NCBI GenBank assembly: GCA_002946415.1
Contig: NJPS01000065.1
Coordinates: forward strand, 186,001-250,000
Source of the DNA: Rutstroemia sp. NJR-2017a BVV2
Lineage: Eukaryota; Ascomycota; Leotiomycetes; Helotiales; Rutstroemiaceae
Length of the DNA stretch: 64,000 nt
Direction of reading: 5' to 3'
In this document: one piece after another, positions 1 through 12,004 of the stretch
Layout of the letters: every line of letters starts with the position of its first letter
How positions within the stretch are numbered: position 1 is the first letter of the stretch
Notes under the pieces: generated by a model
Seen by the model: the letters and a program-made list of their open reading frames with translations, nothing else
What the model was told of the DNA's origin: nothing
Databases searched by the model: none
Translations under genes and position numbers: made by a program

Positions 1-1329
1 AGCTTTCATCTTCTATCAACCCGATAACAGCACGAGTCAGCCACCTCCAATCAGCTCAGAACAATGGTCATTGCGAGATGGGGGTTCTTGGAAGACTGCA
101 AACAACTTCCCGGCATATGCTGTTCCTGGAAGCCTGGGAGCTCGTATGATGTATGAATTGAGCAGATATTCAGGGAACCTAACAGACGTTCCCCACGGTC
201 ATCAGCTATCAATGATACCCGGTATTGATCCGCGGGATTATGTACGAATATACACCCAGCTGGATCTATCGCAAGGCTCCTCGCTGCCAAGCCTGTGGGA
301 GTTTCTCCTAATAATAATTGCTGTACTTGTTGTTATGTTAGCCGTCACTTCAGGCTCGATGCACTACATCCAAAGAAGTCGAAGGCGAGCCTTACGACGA
401 CGTGTGCAGACGGGCGAGGTGAACTTGGAAGCACTTGGGATTAAGCGACTTACCGTACCACAACAAGTTATTGATAATATGCCTCTTTTCACTTATAGTT
501 TTGGCACAGAGGAGCTTGTCGACACACCAAAAGATCCAAACACGCCCATTCTTCATGAATCTCAAGATTCTCCCGAGAACGAAACTTCCACGGTAGCAAA
601 CAGTACAACGTCAAATAACATACAGCCAGTTGCTCCGGTTAACAACGAAGCTACCCTCACGTTGACCCAGAATCATCGGCTTGTATCCTTCTCTCAACCC
701 ACTTGTCCAATTTGCTTGGACGATTTCGAGGCCGCAGCTACTTTGATACGAGAACTGCCGTGCGGGCACATATTTCACCCTGATTGCATCGATCCCTTCT
801 TGAGCAATAATAGTTCTCTATGCCCAATGTGTAAAAAGAGCGTTTTGCCTGTTGGGTATTGCCCTACAGAAATCACCAATGCCATGGTCACTCGTGAAAG
901 AAACATGCGAAGGTTGCGTTCGAGAATCATGGTTCAGGATGATCGGCCGGATCTTGAAGAAGGCCATAGACGGATCTCGAATCGAAGCTTGAGCTCCGCT
1001 TGGAAACGAAGGATATTCACTTCCTCGACAGCGGTGTCAAATGAAGTTCAGTTGACGTCTGCGATGTCTAATGGCACCGTGCCGCCCTTAATGACAAATG
1101 CATTATCTTCGCAACCCCCAGCAGCTGAAGCAGCTGCACAGACTCGGCAAGAGAGGGCACGCCAACGTTTAGAAGAGCTCGCCGCTCAGCAACCAGAGAT
1201 AGAAGATCCAGATCTGGTAACAAGGCGGCAGCAGTCAGCATGTATGTTACCCCCATGCGTCTCGTTTACACCTGACTAATCTTCGCAGGGCGACGAGCGG
1301 TACTGAAAATTTTCCCAGGTTATTCTTGA
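1..1329 (+). CDS. PA-TM-RING type E3 ubiquitin ligase, 3' part (5' end outside window)
   Basis: The frame is open from base 2, so the start lies outside the window. The visible part has a lumenal/extracellular tail, one membrane helix (about bases 293-355, LLIIIAVLVVMLAV core), a basic stop-transfer stretch rich in Arg, and a RING-H2 finger (about bases 704-850) with the C3H2C3 pattern: CPIC, then CGH, H, C, and CPMC. This order matches fungal membrane-anchored PA-TM-RING ligases, which ubiquitinate proteins at endosome/vacuole membranes. The frame appears to stop at 1277-1279, but a 47-nt intron (1242-1288, donor GTATGT, branch CTGAC, acceptor CAG) restores a basic C-terminus with a W-R-R-A-V-L-K-I-F-P core ending at 1327-1329. 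A protease-associated domain would be expected upstream but cannot be seen here. Confidence 0.85.
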
Positions 1330-2007
1330 GGGGTTATTGTATATATTAATGACATTGTCTGCATTTTAGCGTAGCATGTGGCGGGATAGATGTTGGTAGG
1401 CGTTTTACACACTGAAAACTGTGCGATGAACGGGAAGCGGAAACCCAGACCGCGCGGCGTGGATTATTTGGAGGGATATCGTTTCTGATTTATGGCAGTG
1501 ATTTGTACGACCTGCTTGGCAGGCGCATTTGAGGCGTATCATCTGTGCATCGGGAAATACCTTGAGACAGGTATATCGGAGTAGGATCTTTGGCAGACGA
1601 CACGTTGATGTTGATGATGAAATGGCTCGTCGATATGATATAGTATATAGTATAATGGCATGGTTGTTCACTTCTTGAATAGACGTGTACATACGTTTCG
1701 TAGTATGTCACCTTTTCACTTTTCTTCAAGCTGCACACGTCCAATGATTCTCGCGGGGGTGGAGGGTTCTGCGTAGGCCAAGTTTGACACATTAAACCTT
1801 GTCAGAAGCTTATCATCAACCCTGTCAGAAGCTTATCAGTGCATTATCTATCTGCAGGGTCAGTTACAGCCCACTATGGGAACTTGGGAAGAACTCTTAC
1901 CTTCTTGTTCGAGAGCTTAAATGCGCTCTCTTGACATGCGAATTCCATGCGAATTCCATGCGAATGTTGGCCTTCCTCGAAGTGAACGTCGATCGTAGAG
2001 GCTCAAC
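1330..2007. other. intergenic region, RING ligase to urease
   Basis: No convincing coding sequence is present; the short ORFs lack family features and continuity. A short direct duplication (GTCAGAAGCTTATCA) occurs at about 1800-1840, and GCGAATTCCAT is repeated around 1937-1960. The region should hold the RING gene's 3' end and the urease promoter. I could not identify a specific operator. Confidence 0.5.
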
Positions 2008-4892
2008 ATGCATCTCGTACCAAAAGAAGTCAGTATCCAAGCTTATCGCAGCAAAAGGAGCAGAGGTAAATTTCTAATCGCCAAAACAGATAGACAAGCT
2101 GGTCATCTCGCAGCTTGGTCTCCTTGCGCAGAGACGGCTGGCTCGAGGGGTCAAGCTAAATCATTCGGAGGCAGTTGTCAGTTTATATCATTCCTACTGG
2201 CACTCTATTGTAGCTAATTGGCATAGGCCCTCATATCAAACAACCTTCAAGAGGTCCGGCAATGTTCCATTTCCCCTCTGCGCAAGAGAACGTCGAAAGC
2301 TGACGGTCAGAAAAGCTCATCCGCGATGGAAACCACACGGTGGCAGACCTCATGTCCATTGGCGCAACAATGCTCGGCCGGCGGCATGTCCTGCCCGCTG
2401 TCTGCACGACTCTCACGGAAATAATGGTAGAAGGAACTTTCCCAACAGGAACATATTTGGTTACGGTACACCATCCGATCAGCAGCGATGATGGAGATTT
2501 GGCAAAGGCGCTTTATGGAAGCTTTTTGCCCATTCCGGATAAAGAGCTATTCCCACTACCTACAGCGGAGGAATATGAACCAACCAAACAACCAGGTGCT
2601 CTCATTACTGTGAAGGGTAAGGTCACGTTGAATGAAGGCAGAAAGCGAATAAAGTTGAAGGTTACAAGTAAGGGTGATAGACCAATTCAAGTGGGTTCAG
2701 GGATTTCACATAGTCTCACCAATTACTAACTTTCCTCAGATTGGCTCTCATTACCATTTCATTGAAACTAATCCTCAGCTCGAATTCGATCGCATTAAGG
2801 CATATGGCTATCGACTGGACATTGCGGCTGGAACCTCAGTCCGCTTCGAGCCCGGAGACACAAAAACAGTTACGTTGGTCGAGATTGGAGGAAACAAAAT
2901 CATTCGGGGTGGAAATCATCTGGCCACAGGAAAAGTAGATCTTTCACGAGCAGATGAGATTCTGGCGAATCTTCAGAAGGCAGGATTCGCACACTCTCCT
3001 GATCCAACCACAGATTCTGCGCATATTGATATGTTTGAGATGAGTAGAGCCGCATATGCCACTATGTTTGGACCAACGGTAGGTGACACTATTCGATTGG
3101 GCAATACAGATCTCTGGATCAAGGTTGAAAAGGATCTTACCAGTTATGGAGATGAATGTAAGTTTGGTGGTGGCAAAACATTACGAGAAGGTATGGGACA
3201 GGCGACTGGTGTGTCCGATGAGATCTCTCTGGATTTGGTCATTGTCAACGCATTGATTGTAGATTGGTCTGGTATCTATAAGGCCGATATTGGGGTCAAG
3301 GATGGCATAATTGTAGGTATCGGTAAGGCTGGCAATCCAGATGTGATGGAGGGTGTTACTCCGAACATGATTGTTGGCTCATGCACGGATGTTATTGCTG
3401 GTGAAGGTAAAATCATTACTGCTGGTGGTTTCGACACGCATATCCATTTCATCTGTCCACAACAAGTGTATGAAGCTATATCATCCGGCATTACAACAAT
3501 GTTGGGAGGAGGAACCGGCCCTAGGTGAGTGCGATGACGAATGCGATATGGATTTGCTCTGATAGTCAATAGTGCTGGGACAAGTGCCACAACTTGTACA
3601 CCGGGAAAGAACTATATGCGACAAATGCTTCAGGCCTGTGATACATTGCCCGTGAATATTGGGATTACTGGCAAAGGCAATGACAGTTCTCCTGATGCGC
3701 TAAGGGAGCAAGTTATTGCTGGTGCTTGCGGTCTTAAACTGCACGAAGACTGGGGAACAACCCCTTCGGCTATCGATTCATGTCTGACCGTTTGCGACGA
3801 GCTAGATGTTCAATGTTTGATCCACACAGATACATTGAACGAGTCGGGCTTCGTCGAGTCTACTATTGCAGCTTTCAAGGATCGTACTATCCATACATAC
3901 CACACTGAAGGTGCTGGAGGAGGCCACGCACCCGACATCATCAGTGTTGTCGAGCACGCAAATGTTCTCCCTTCTTCTACCAACCCAACCAGGCCATACA
4001 CTAGAAATACCCTAGACGAGCATCTAGATATGCTAATGGTCTGCCATCATCTATCCAAAAACATCCCCGAAGACGTCGCATTCGCCGAGTCCCGCATCCG
4101 TGCGGAAACCATCGCCGCCGAAGACGTTCTCCATGACCTAGGCGCTATCAGCATGATGTCCTCTGACTCGCAAGCTATGGGTCGTTGCGGTGAGGTCATT
4201 ATGCGCACGTGGAACACGGCACATAAGAATAAAGTCCAACGCGGTACATTGAAAGAGGATGAAGGCACGGGAGCGGATAATTTCAGAGTCAAGAGATATG
4301 TGAGCAAGTATACGATTAACGCGGCTATTGCGCAGGGTATGGGTCATATTATTGGAAGTGTGGAGGTGGGGAAGTTGGCGGATTTGGTGGTTTGGGATCC
4401 CGCTTGGTTTGGAACGAAACCGATGACTATTATTAAGAGTGGCTTGATTGCTTATTCACAGATGGTATGTTTTCTTGCCTCTTGGATCTTTTCTTGTCTT
4501 TATTTCTTTCTCTTTCTCTTCCTCTTTCTCTATCAAACTCACACAAACAAACAACTAACACATACAAAAAGGGCGATCCCAACGCCTCCATCCCCACCGT
4601 TCAACCCATCATATCCCGCCCTATGTTTGCCCCCCTCGTCCCCTCCACCTCCGTCCTCTTCGTCTCTGAATCCTCAATCTCATCGGGCACCATCGCAACA
4701 TACGGTCTGAAGAAACGAGTTGAGGCAGTAAAGAATTGTAGGAATATTGGAAAGAAAGACATGAAGTTTAATGATAAGATGCCGAAAATGAAGGTCGATC
4801 CGGAGAGTTATAGAGTGGAGGCTGATGGGGTGCATGCGGTTTGTGAGGCAGCGGATTGGCTGCCGTTGGGACAGGGGGCGTATGTTTATTAG
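2008..4892 (+). CDS. urease (fused gamma-beta-alpha fungal type)
   Basis: Hydrolyses urea to ammonia and carbamate in the cytosol, using a nickel centre. Seven exons: 2008-2028, 2090-2173, 2227-2253, 2316-2690, 2740-3524, 3573-4464 and 4572-4892, giving 834 residues, the usual size for fused fungal urease. Gamma-like (MHLVPKE start, H-T-V-A-D-L-M), beta-like ([10 protein letters not shown]) and alpha regions come in that order. Active-site hallmarks are visible: the metal-binding H-I-H motif near 3437, the carbamylated lysine in G-L-K-L-H-E-D-W near 3730, H-T-D-T-L-N-E near 3820, H-T-E-G-A-G-G-G-H near 3900, the flap C-H-H-L near 4042, and R-C-G-E-V near 4183. The first three exons are tiny (21, 84 and 27 nt). 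Their donors at 2174 (GTTGTC) and 2254 (GTCCGG) are weak, so those two boundaries are less certain. Nickel insertion would need accessory proteins, none of which are encoded here. Confidence 0.96.
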
Positions 4893-7034
4893 TTTGGAGA
4901 GGTGGGAGATGAGGGGTCTGGTGGAGGAGAAGCTGACGAGATAGAAGGAGAGGGTTGGCATGGGCATGGTGCTAGAATACGCTAGAATACGTTAGAAGGG
5001 AGATGAGAAGAGGATTATATTGGGGCTGTTTATCTGCCTATCTTATGATCATAAAGTTAATGTCACATTCAAATAGATCCCTCAGCTTAGCAATCTGTCC
5101 TTTTAGACCTAACCGAATGATAATCGAACCATTCGAAGAATATGATTTGCAACTCTCCTCAAGCCTCAGCATGGTACTTCTTGCATCGACTACTACTTTC
5201 CCCTGCAGGCAGGTGGATATTACCCCATCCCCGGTGGGGAGATAGAACGAGTTCCACCGTATTTAAGACGATCATGCAGATATGTTCGGCAGGCTGCAGC
5301 AACCAAGATGCTACCGGCCGGCAATCATGTGGGTTGTGCTACTTTACTACGAAGGTGTGTGGAGTGATTAAAGTGTATATGGATAGGAGTGTAAAGCAAA
5401 GCAAAGCAGATGCATTCTCTGGTTTGGAAGAAGAGCGTTCAAGAAACTTGTACGAGTGATCTGTTTCCGGATTCGAATTGGAGAATACCTACGGCTATAG
5501 AACTTGAAGATATTGCTAGCACCTACTCACTCTGCTTGGTAGTTTCCTCCTATCTAACAATTATATATAGCTTCATAACCACTTCCTACCGGCTGTTAAA
5601 ACTTCTAACAACATGATGCAGTCAGTGTGACTTGAAGTGTACGCCCAACACCACTCCCCAAGACGTCCAGTAATATATCTACCCCATGTTCAGGCCTCAA
5701 TGGATACCAGTGTCGCGATATAAGCAACCGCTATCCGCTCTTCCCGTCACGGCACATCTCTCTCCATCTCCCAGAACCACGGCATCATCTTGCGTAGTTA
5801 CCTTGTCCATGTCCCCGATCCGAACTTACTTACCAGCAAACAGACACTAGTCTATGAATCCCCATTGCACACACAACACCAGCAATCAATCTTTTGCCAC
5901 TGATCCCCTCCCTCCCTCCCTTCCCTCCTCACCAAACCCATACACAAGACGAATCCCCAAAACCTAGGACCTCCCTCCCCCTCTGACATCCGCAGCCTAC
6001 TCCCCTCCTCCCGTACATCCACGGACATACCACTCCCCCCCTCACTCCATCTCCGAGCGGAAGTAGGAAAAGCCCTTCACCCGTGCCGTCCTGGATCCGG
6101 AGATAAAAAGCCGATCACCCTCGCTCTAATAAAGTTCAGTTAACGAACGGTGTTACTGATCGCTTGTTTTTGCCGTCTTTTTCCTTACTTCTGGCGGTTA
6201 GTTTATTGCTCCGGATGATTGATTGATTTATTGATTGTTAGTACTTTAAGTTATGACTATGGAAGAAAGTATCTTGGTATTGAAGGTTATTAGTGAGTCG
6301 GGTCAGGATATTAGTGAGCGAGGAGCAGGGACCACCAAGTAACCGGAGTTTATAAGGTCGCGAGTGCCGGCTTGGGGCGGGATGTCGGGGGTGTGGTGCT
6401 GCCGAGTAGGGGGAATGGGAGGGGGGGTTAGAAAATTGGGGGAACGGGGATAAAGGAATTGAGTCTTGGTTTGATTGGGCTTGGTTTGGGCGGAGGGCGT
6501 GAAATTGACAGTCATTGTGTAACCTTACGGGGCACTGTTGGAGGATGGAGGTTTCGTGCTCGGTAGATGCTGCAGTGACATCGGGGTCAGGGTCTTAGGG
6601 GTCAGGGCTTGGGTTACGTATGAGGGAATAAGGGTAAGCGAGAGGCGGGAGAACGACAGATGGTGGCAGATGCAGGAGAGAGTGAAGGCGGGATGGGATA
6701 GGTGGCTGAAGGGAACGTCATCTTATGACCGGTGAAGGAGAGAAGGTTTGAATTGAATGCAAGTATGACTTGCTGACAACGTACATGAGTGATTTACAAG
6801 CGCTTCGGCTTCTTGACATCAGGTGAAGGTGTTGATGGGAGGATTGGGTTAGGTGACAAATACTGTGAGTGGTGGTTCGTCGAACTCCGATGCGTGCTGT
6901 TAGAGTACTGTAATAGAGAGAGTGAGGTATTATTGCGCAGATCACATTGTTGATTCCATAAGCAGAAAGATGTGAAAACACCCTGAATTGCCTGATGTTT
7001 GCTTTGTGCTTCTATTACTCAGAGCGACCGTGAA
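4893..7034. other. long intergenic region with a CT-rich promoter-like stretch
   Basis: No gene with recognisable features. From about 5640 to 6130 the strand is strongly pyrimidine-rich with runs of CCCTCCCT, followed by GATAAAAAG near 6101 and a tract resembling a transcript leader. A 29-codon ORF (6253-6342) begins after this block and contains ATTAGTGAG twice, but nothing else supports translation. The stretch looks like a promoter plus leader of an unrecognised transcript, possibly non-coding or that of the downstream zinc-finger-like ORF. Function is unknown. Confidence 0.35.
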
Positions 7035-7424
7035 ATGACCACTAGTATGACAGCTTGCTCTTTGATAGAGCATGCCAGCTCGCGAGCAGTCAACATGAAT
7101 GCGCAAACGAAACATAGAGGGAAGTGCAAGTGGTATATATATTCGCTTTTCCATAGCAACTTACCGCAGGACAAAGGCGCAAGAATCAAGACATTCAGGC
7201 TTATCGGAATGTCTTGGGTGTGTCCTACGTGTGTAGACGAATACGGCTATGTTTACCTCATATTCCAAAGTGAAGGCCAATGGGGAGCACATATGAATGC
7301 GGTTCATTTCAAGTACTTCTGCTCGTGCAATCAATCATTTTTGACACGCGGTCAGCTGAGAGGTCACATCACCCGGAACCCCGGACATAAGCCCGATCGA
7401 TTCTGGAGGTATCGATGGTATTGA
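7035..7424 (+). CDS. orphan small zinc-finger-like protein (uncertain)
   Basis: An uninterrupted frame of 129 residues from ATG 7035; an alternative start at 7209 leaves 71 residues. The C-terminal 70 residues carry two cysteine/histidine clusters resembling degenerate C2H2 fingers: a C-x2-C pair (CPTC) followed by H-x4-H, then a C-x-C pair (FCSC) followed by a histidine 12 residues on and another further on. The text around F-L-T-R-G-Q-L-R-G-H-I resembles a finger helix. The frame ends in an aromatic/basic tail (FWRYRWY). The spacing is not canonical, so nucleic-acid binding is only a guess. No neighbour supports a role, and it could be a chance ORF or a gene remnant. The upstream half (7035-7208) has no recognisable features. 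Confidence 0.4.
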   Translation: MTTSMTACSLIEHASSRAVNMNAQTKHRGKCKWYIYSLFHSNLPQDKGARIKTFRLIGMSWVCPTCVDEYGYVYLIFQSEGQWGAHMNAVHFKYFCSCNQSFLTRGQLRGHITRNPGHKPDRFWRYRWY

Positions 7425-8597
7425 GGCTGTGGGAGGAGATAGGAGTAGAATGCAGGCGACTTGGTCAACATGTATGTTAGTGGATCATAGAAAACGTTGA
7501 TTTTAAGCTTATGGCTTTTGCCTTGCATATCCTATGGGGAGAAGGTAGGGCGAAGCGCTATGTAAGTGTTCCTCAGGATGGACATCACCGCTGCGTGAAG
7601 AGGAGCAGAACTCGGGGAGGTTCCTGGTAGAAAGGAAGTAGTATGTCACGACCCCAAAATCCTACAGATTGAGTCCGCACCAAAGGATAGCCTTGCTTGA
7701 TACAAAGCAAATGAAGTTGGTGGAGGTGTGAAAGATGAACAAAACTCCACTTGCGCGTGACAATTGTGTCGTTGGGGCGTCCAGCATGTAAATTCGCGAT
7801 GAAATGAGGCATAGAGCTAGAAATCTAAACTGTGGCTTGCACAGCGTCTCCCGCTTCAAGTGCTCTTAGCAAGAAAGAAGTCGTATATCTCACCAAGTAT
7901 GTGGCCCACCATATAATGCAGACGTAACTTATCATAACACCCATCTTATTACCCTGAATCCGGGCAAAGCCATCCCTTCAACCGATGATACATCCCTGTG
8001 TGTTCTTCTGTTGGGGCTCGACCTCTTGAGGCTCGACCTCTGTTGCATGAAGGTTGGTCCGTATCTTAACCATCAAGGTGGCATCTGCGTAGTTAAACGT
8101 TGTGAGAAGAGGCGGAGACCAGGTACTTGGTGTGTGAGGCGCCCCGCATCAAATATAACTTCAAATAATTGCTTTGTCTATAAATGGACACATCAGGGTC
8201 GCATTGCGGTGCAGTCTATTGCTGGCCAATCTGCCTAATATTATAGAAAGGCAATAATATGGAGCACTCTCTGTCTCTCGTGGATCGCGGGGCGGACATG
8301 TGCTCGAGGTCGAACGAGGATGGTTGATGGCGCAAAGATTCCTACTGCGACCCCGGTATAGTCAGTGACCTATCTATGGAGAGTTGTAGTGAAGAAAGCA
8401 CAGAGAATAGATTGACCACTTTCTCCCAAGTACTCTCCAAGATACGTAACATGGTTGAATCAGCGAAAGACCCATTCTGTTCGTGCAATTTGATGTGCAG
8501 ATCAGGTCGTCGGATGAGGTCCACTGCGGCTTGAGTTGCAGGGCAGGTATGCATATCTTTGCATTGTCTCTGCATTTGGAGACGTGAAGAATCAAGA

Positions 8598-8634
8598 TGT
8601 GAAAATGTGAATGTGAATGTGAATGTGAACGTGA
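8598..8634. repeat. short tandem repeat, unit about GTGAAT
   Basis: Hexamer-like units GTGAAT/GTGAAC repeat about six times with minor changes. It lies in non-coding DNA and could be length-polymorphic between strains. Confidence 0.8.
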
Positions 8635-8981
8635 AGCTCATGGCTTGAACCACTGCACAGAAAGCGATACTGTTTCGTAGATCGATGCCTCACGACCAAG
8701 ATTATGGCATGGGTGGCCGCGTGGATCCTACATTGGCAGCATCGGTAGCAAGGTGGCTTTGGGGCGGAAGTAGATTGGGGGCATCTGGATTCTGGCAATG
8801 CCTGGTTCGACTTCGGGCATGAAGGGACCACGAGCGCTATTTACGCATCCGGGAAGCCTTGAAAGTGTAATGGGCAGCGGGAAAGCTTAAAATCCATGTT
8901 GGGGCCAGAAAGCCGTTCCGATTGGGCGAGAGCGTACGTCCGTAGCATGAATGGATTGCCGGGATGAGATGAGTACCTTCG

Positions 8982-9014
8982 TAACATGGAACATGGAACA
9001 TGGAACATGGAACT
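8982..9014. repeat. tandem repeat, unit CATGGAA
   Basis: The heptamer CATGGAA is repeated about four times. It then decays into GGAACTT units up to about 9035. Non-coding; a minisatellite-like slippage repeat. Confidence 0.8.
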
Positions 9015-9527
9015 TGTGGAACTTGAGGAACTTGGAAGATGTTGGAAAATCTTCCATAGCCATGTCCGGCCAAACTCTCCTCCGAGAGAGTTCGTTGACC
9101 AGAACTTGACCTCCACCCCACCGTGTTCTCACTTCGAGTCTGAGTCATCTCCAAGGCTGGGCTGTGTTTTCGGAACGAACGCATAGGAAACAGCCGACCT
9201 TCCCTTCTACGGCGCCCCATACACGCCCCTCTGTACATATTTTTGTTCAATCCCTTAGCTACTAAAGTATGAAAAGGGCCTCCATACTAATTCTCTGCTC
9301 TGCTCTGCTATGCTTTTGTTCACAATTGACTCCTGCTATGCTTGAACCCCTCCAAGACTTACTTATCGGAAACTGCCCGATCGACGGTCATACTTCTCGT
9401 GCTGACTGTCAAAAGAAATTGCGCGGCTGATTTGGTCGTCGCAACTTTTCATCCTGCCAATCACCAAAAGTCCCCCATCTCTTCTTTCCACTGCCTACAA
9501 CTACAGTAGGCCACGCCAGCTGCCATA

Positions 9528-12004
9528 ATGAACACGGGAATAGGCACTGGTACAGGCACAGGCACGGGCACAGGCACAGGCAGAACTATAGGCAGCCCAA
9601 ATGCTACTACAAGTTCTACCGCTCCACCTACTCCCTCAAATAATCACCCTCCTAAAATTCTAAGCTGCACAAACTGCAGACGACGCAAAATTAAATGCAA
9701 CAAAACCAGCCCTTGTCTTCCTTGTCAGGTGAGCATCAACTGCCTCCCGATTCTTTGATCTGGTTATTCCCCGATCGGAAGCTTTGTCGATTGCTCAACC
9801 CACTATTCGGAATTTTGATTTTAACAGTGAAGCAGACATCCAGAACGGAATGTATTTTTCCAACCCGTGCCCGGAATCCCCGGCCCAGACACTCTGCTCC
9901 AAAATCTCGTGATGCTGAACTCCTCAAAAGGATTTCACATCTGGAAAGCCTGGTGAGCAAGATTGATGCTTCAAAGTTGGTGGATAAGGATAGCCCAGGA
10001 GAAGAGGAACCTAGGTCCAATGAGCCATCACCCGCCCCAGGCGGAGGAGCCCTTTCTTCTTACGTACGACGTGGACAATCTGATTTCGCCGGGCCATTTT
10101 ATGGCCGTCTGGACCATTCATATGCCTCTTTTATCAAACGCCAGGAAACAGGTTCCATCTACACCAGCGACGGCTTTTGGACAAGACTGAGCGAAGAAGT
10201 GGATGGATTGAGGCAACTCATAGAGAGTCCGAGTGACGACGAAGATGAGCCTACAGATTCAACTGCAAGTTCTCCACTCGCCAAATACTCATCACCTTCG
10301 CAATTACTGTTTGAGACGAAAAGCGGTTCATTGGACATTGCCACCTTATATCCATCTATAGAGCATCGCGACATTCTCCATCGTATTTACAATTCTAATG
10401 TCCATCCAGTGGTAAAAATTGTGCACAAGGGCATAACCAGTACTTTTATTCATGCATCCCCTGAGCTCTTAGATGAGAACACCGGCCGCTACAAATTTAG
10501 TAGTTTAGAAGCATGTACATTTAGCATGTTCTTACTTGCGGTGACAAGTCTGACACCCGAAGAGTGCATTCGGTATCTGAATGAAGAGAGGGATGTGTTG
10601 GTAGCACGGTACAAAGCTGCCACTGAGATCGCACTACAGGAGTCCGATTTCCTCAACAGCGTGGAAATTGTTACACTCCAAGCCTTGGTGTTGTACATCG
10701 TAAGTCAACCGCTCTTCTTCTTTGTAAAATTGCATTCATAGAAATTTCATGAGATTATACTCACACTTTTCCAGACAGCTATGCGTAGCCACGATCGGAG
10801 TCGCGCAACCTGGACATTCATTGGCGTTGCAGTTCGTATTGCGCAAGCTCTCGGCCTTCACAGAGACGGTAACGGTGAATCACTTACTGTCTTTGACGCT
10901 GAGATGCGGAGAAGAACTTGGTGGACACTGGTCGTTCTCGATGCCAGAGCGTCTGAAGATCGAGGTTCTGAAACGCTAATATCTAAGGGCTCCTTCAACA
11001 CCAGATTGCCATCGAACATCAATGATGAGGACATCTTTGTGGACAGCAAGGTTCCTCCTGTCGAAAAAATGGGATATACTGAGATGACTTTTCCATTAAT
11101 CACAATGAACGTGTCATATGCCTGCATCCGACTGAATTTCGTCCCCCCACAGAGCGAGGATCAAATCTTGACTTTCCAGGAAAAGGAACAGATAGTCAAG
11201 GAATGCATCGCCAAAATAGAAACGGAATATTTAATGGGCATTGATCCCACGAAACTTGGATGGATAACTATGGTCTCACGACTTCTTTCGTTGAAGCTAT
11301 GGTTGATAACTCAATACCCCCTCCAAAGTAGGCGGGCCACGCGAGTTCTTCCACGCGGCCAGTCCTTACGAACAGCGGTCGCATATTTGAATCTAATCGA
11401 AATGATTTGGCAGCATGATTCATCGACGGGTTTCTTTTGGTTCTTTCAGACTTACGTACCATGGCATGCACTCGCGATTGCTCTAGCCGAGCTTTGCGTG
11501 GAAACAAGTGGCCCTCTTGCTGATCAAGCATGGCAAGTTGTTGAGTATAACTTTAACAAATGGAGCGATTATGTTGCAGATACGAAAGATGGGATGATAT
11601 GGCGACCAGTCAAAAATCTTTTGAAGCGGGCCAAAGCTGCAAGAAGACAGCAACAACCTTCGCAGGAACAGCAACTCGCAAATCTCAGCCCGCAAACCCC
11701 TAATCAACTTCTACCAAGCGCAGATTTGGGCTTCAGCCACCTCAGTATGGGAACAAATAACGAGTTTCATTATCCATTGATGACAGATGAATTCAATGCA
11801 ATGGCACAAGATTCATATGCATCATTTGGACTCAATCTCTCCACACCTATGGATATTCCAATCGATACAGTGGGAGTTGGTTCGGAAGTCTACTCAGATA
11901 CCCACTGGAATGAGTTCATTTCCGAAGTTGGTACCACCGTTGGTGACATAGCACCAGATCCAAATGCTCTCTGGTCTCTACAAGGCTACTTTACTAGCAC
12001 ATGA
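9528..12004 (+). CDS. Zn2Cys6 transcription factor with fungal-specific regulatory domain
   Basis: Three exons (9528-9728, 9836-10699, 10775-12004) give 764 residues. The binuclear zinc cluster has cysteines at about residues 47, 50, 57, 63, 66 and 73 (C-x2-C-x6-C-x5-C-x2-C-x6-C). The first intron (107 nt) interrupts the cluster just before its last cysteine, a common arrangement in fungi. A weak heptad-like stretch (R-I-S-H-L-E-S-L-V) follows, as expected for a dimerisation coil. The middle region has the fungal_trans (PF04082-like) signature around T-F-I-G-V-A-V-R-I-A-Q-A-L-G-L-H-R-D-G and M-R-R-R-T-W-W, at the start of exon 3. The N-terminus is an unusual Gly-Thr dipeptide run encoded by a GGCACA microsatellite. 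The 107-nt intron has a second candidate acceptor at 9827, which would break the cluster spacing. Target genes and inducer are unknown. Confidence 0.93.
9540..9588 (+). repeat. coding GGCACA/GGCACG microsatellite
   Basis: A hexanucleotide repeat within the first exon of the Zn2Cys6 gene. It encodes alternating Gly and Thr (about residues 4-18). Because the unit is six bases, copy-number changes keep the frame, so the N-terminal length may vary between strains. Confidence 0.85.

Larger units (their letters stand above)
7425..9527. other. intergenic region with short tandem repeats
   Basis: No supportable gene. Two small tandem repeats are present, listed separately (8598-8634 and 8982-9014). 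The segment 9200-9527 just upstream of the Zn2Cys6 gene should be its promoter and leader. It holds CTCTGCTCTGCT-type repeats near 9293 and a pyrimidine-rich stretch before the ATG at 9528. Confidence 0.4.

Noticed and set aside
8800..8830. tRNA-like GGTTCGAC stretch
   Set aside because: No matching acceptor stem or anticodon arm can be drawn around it.
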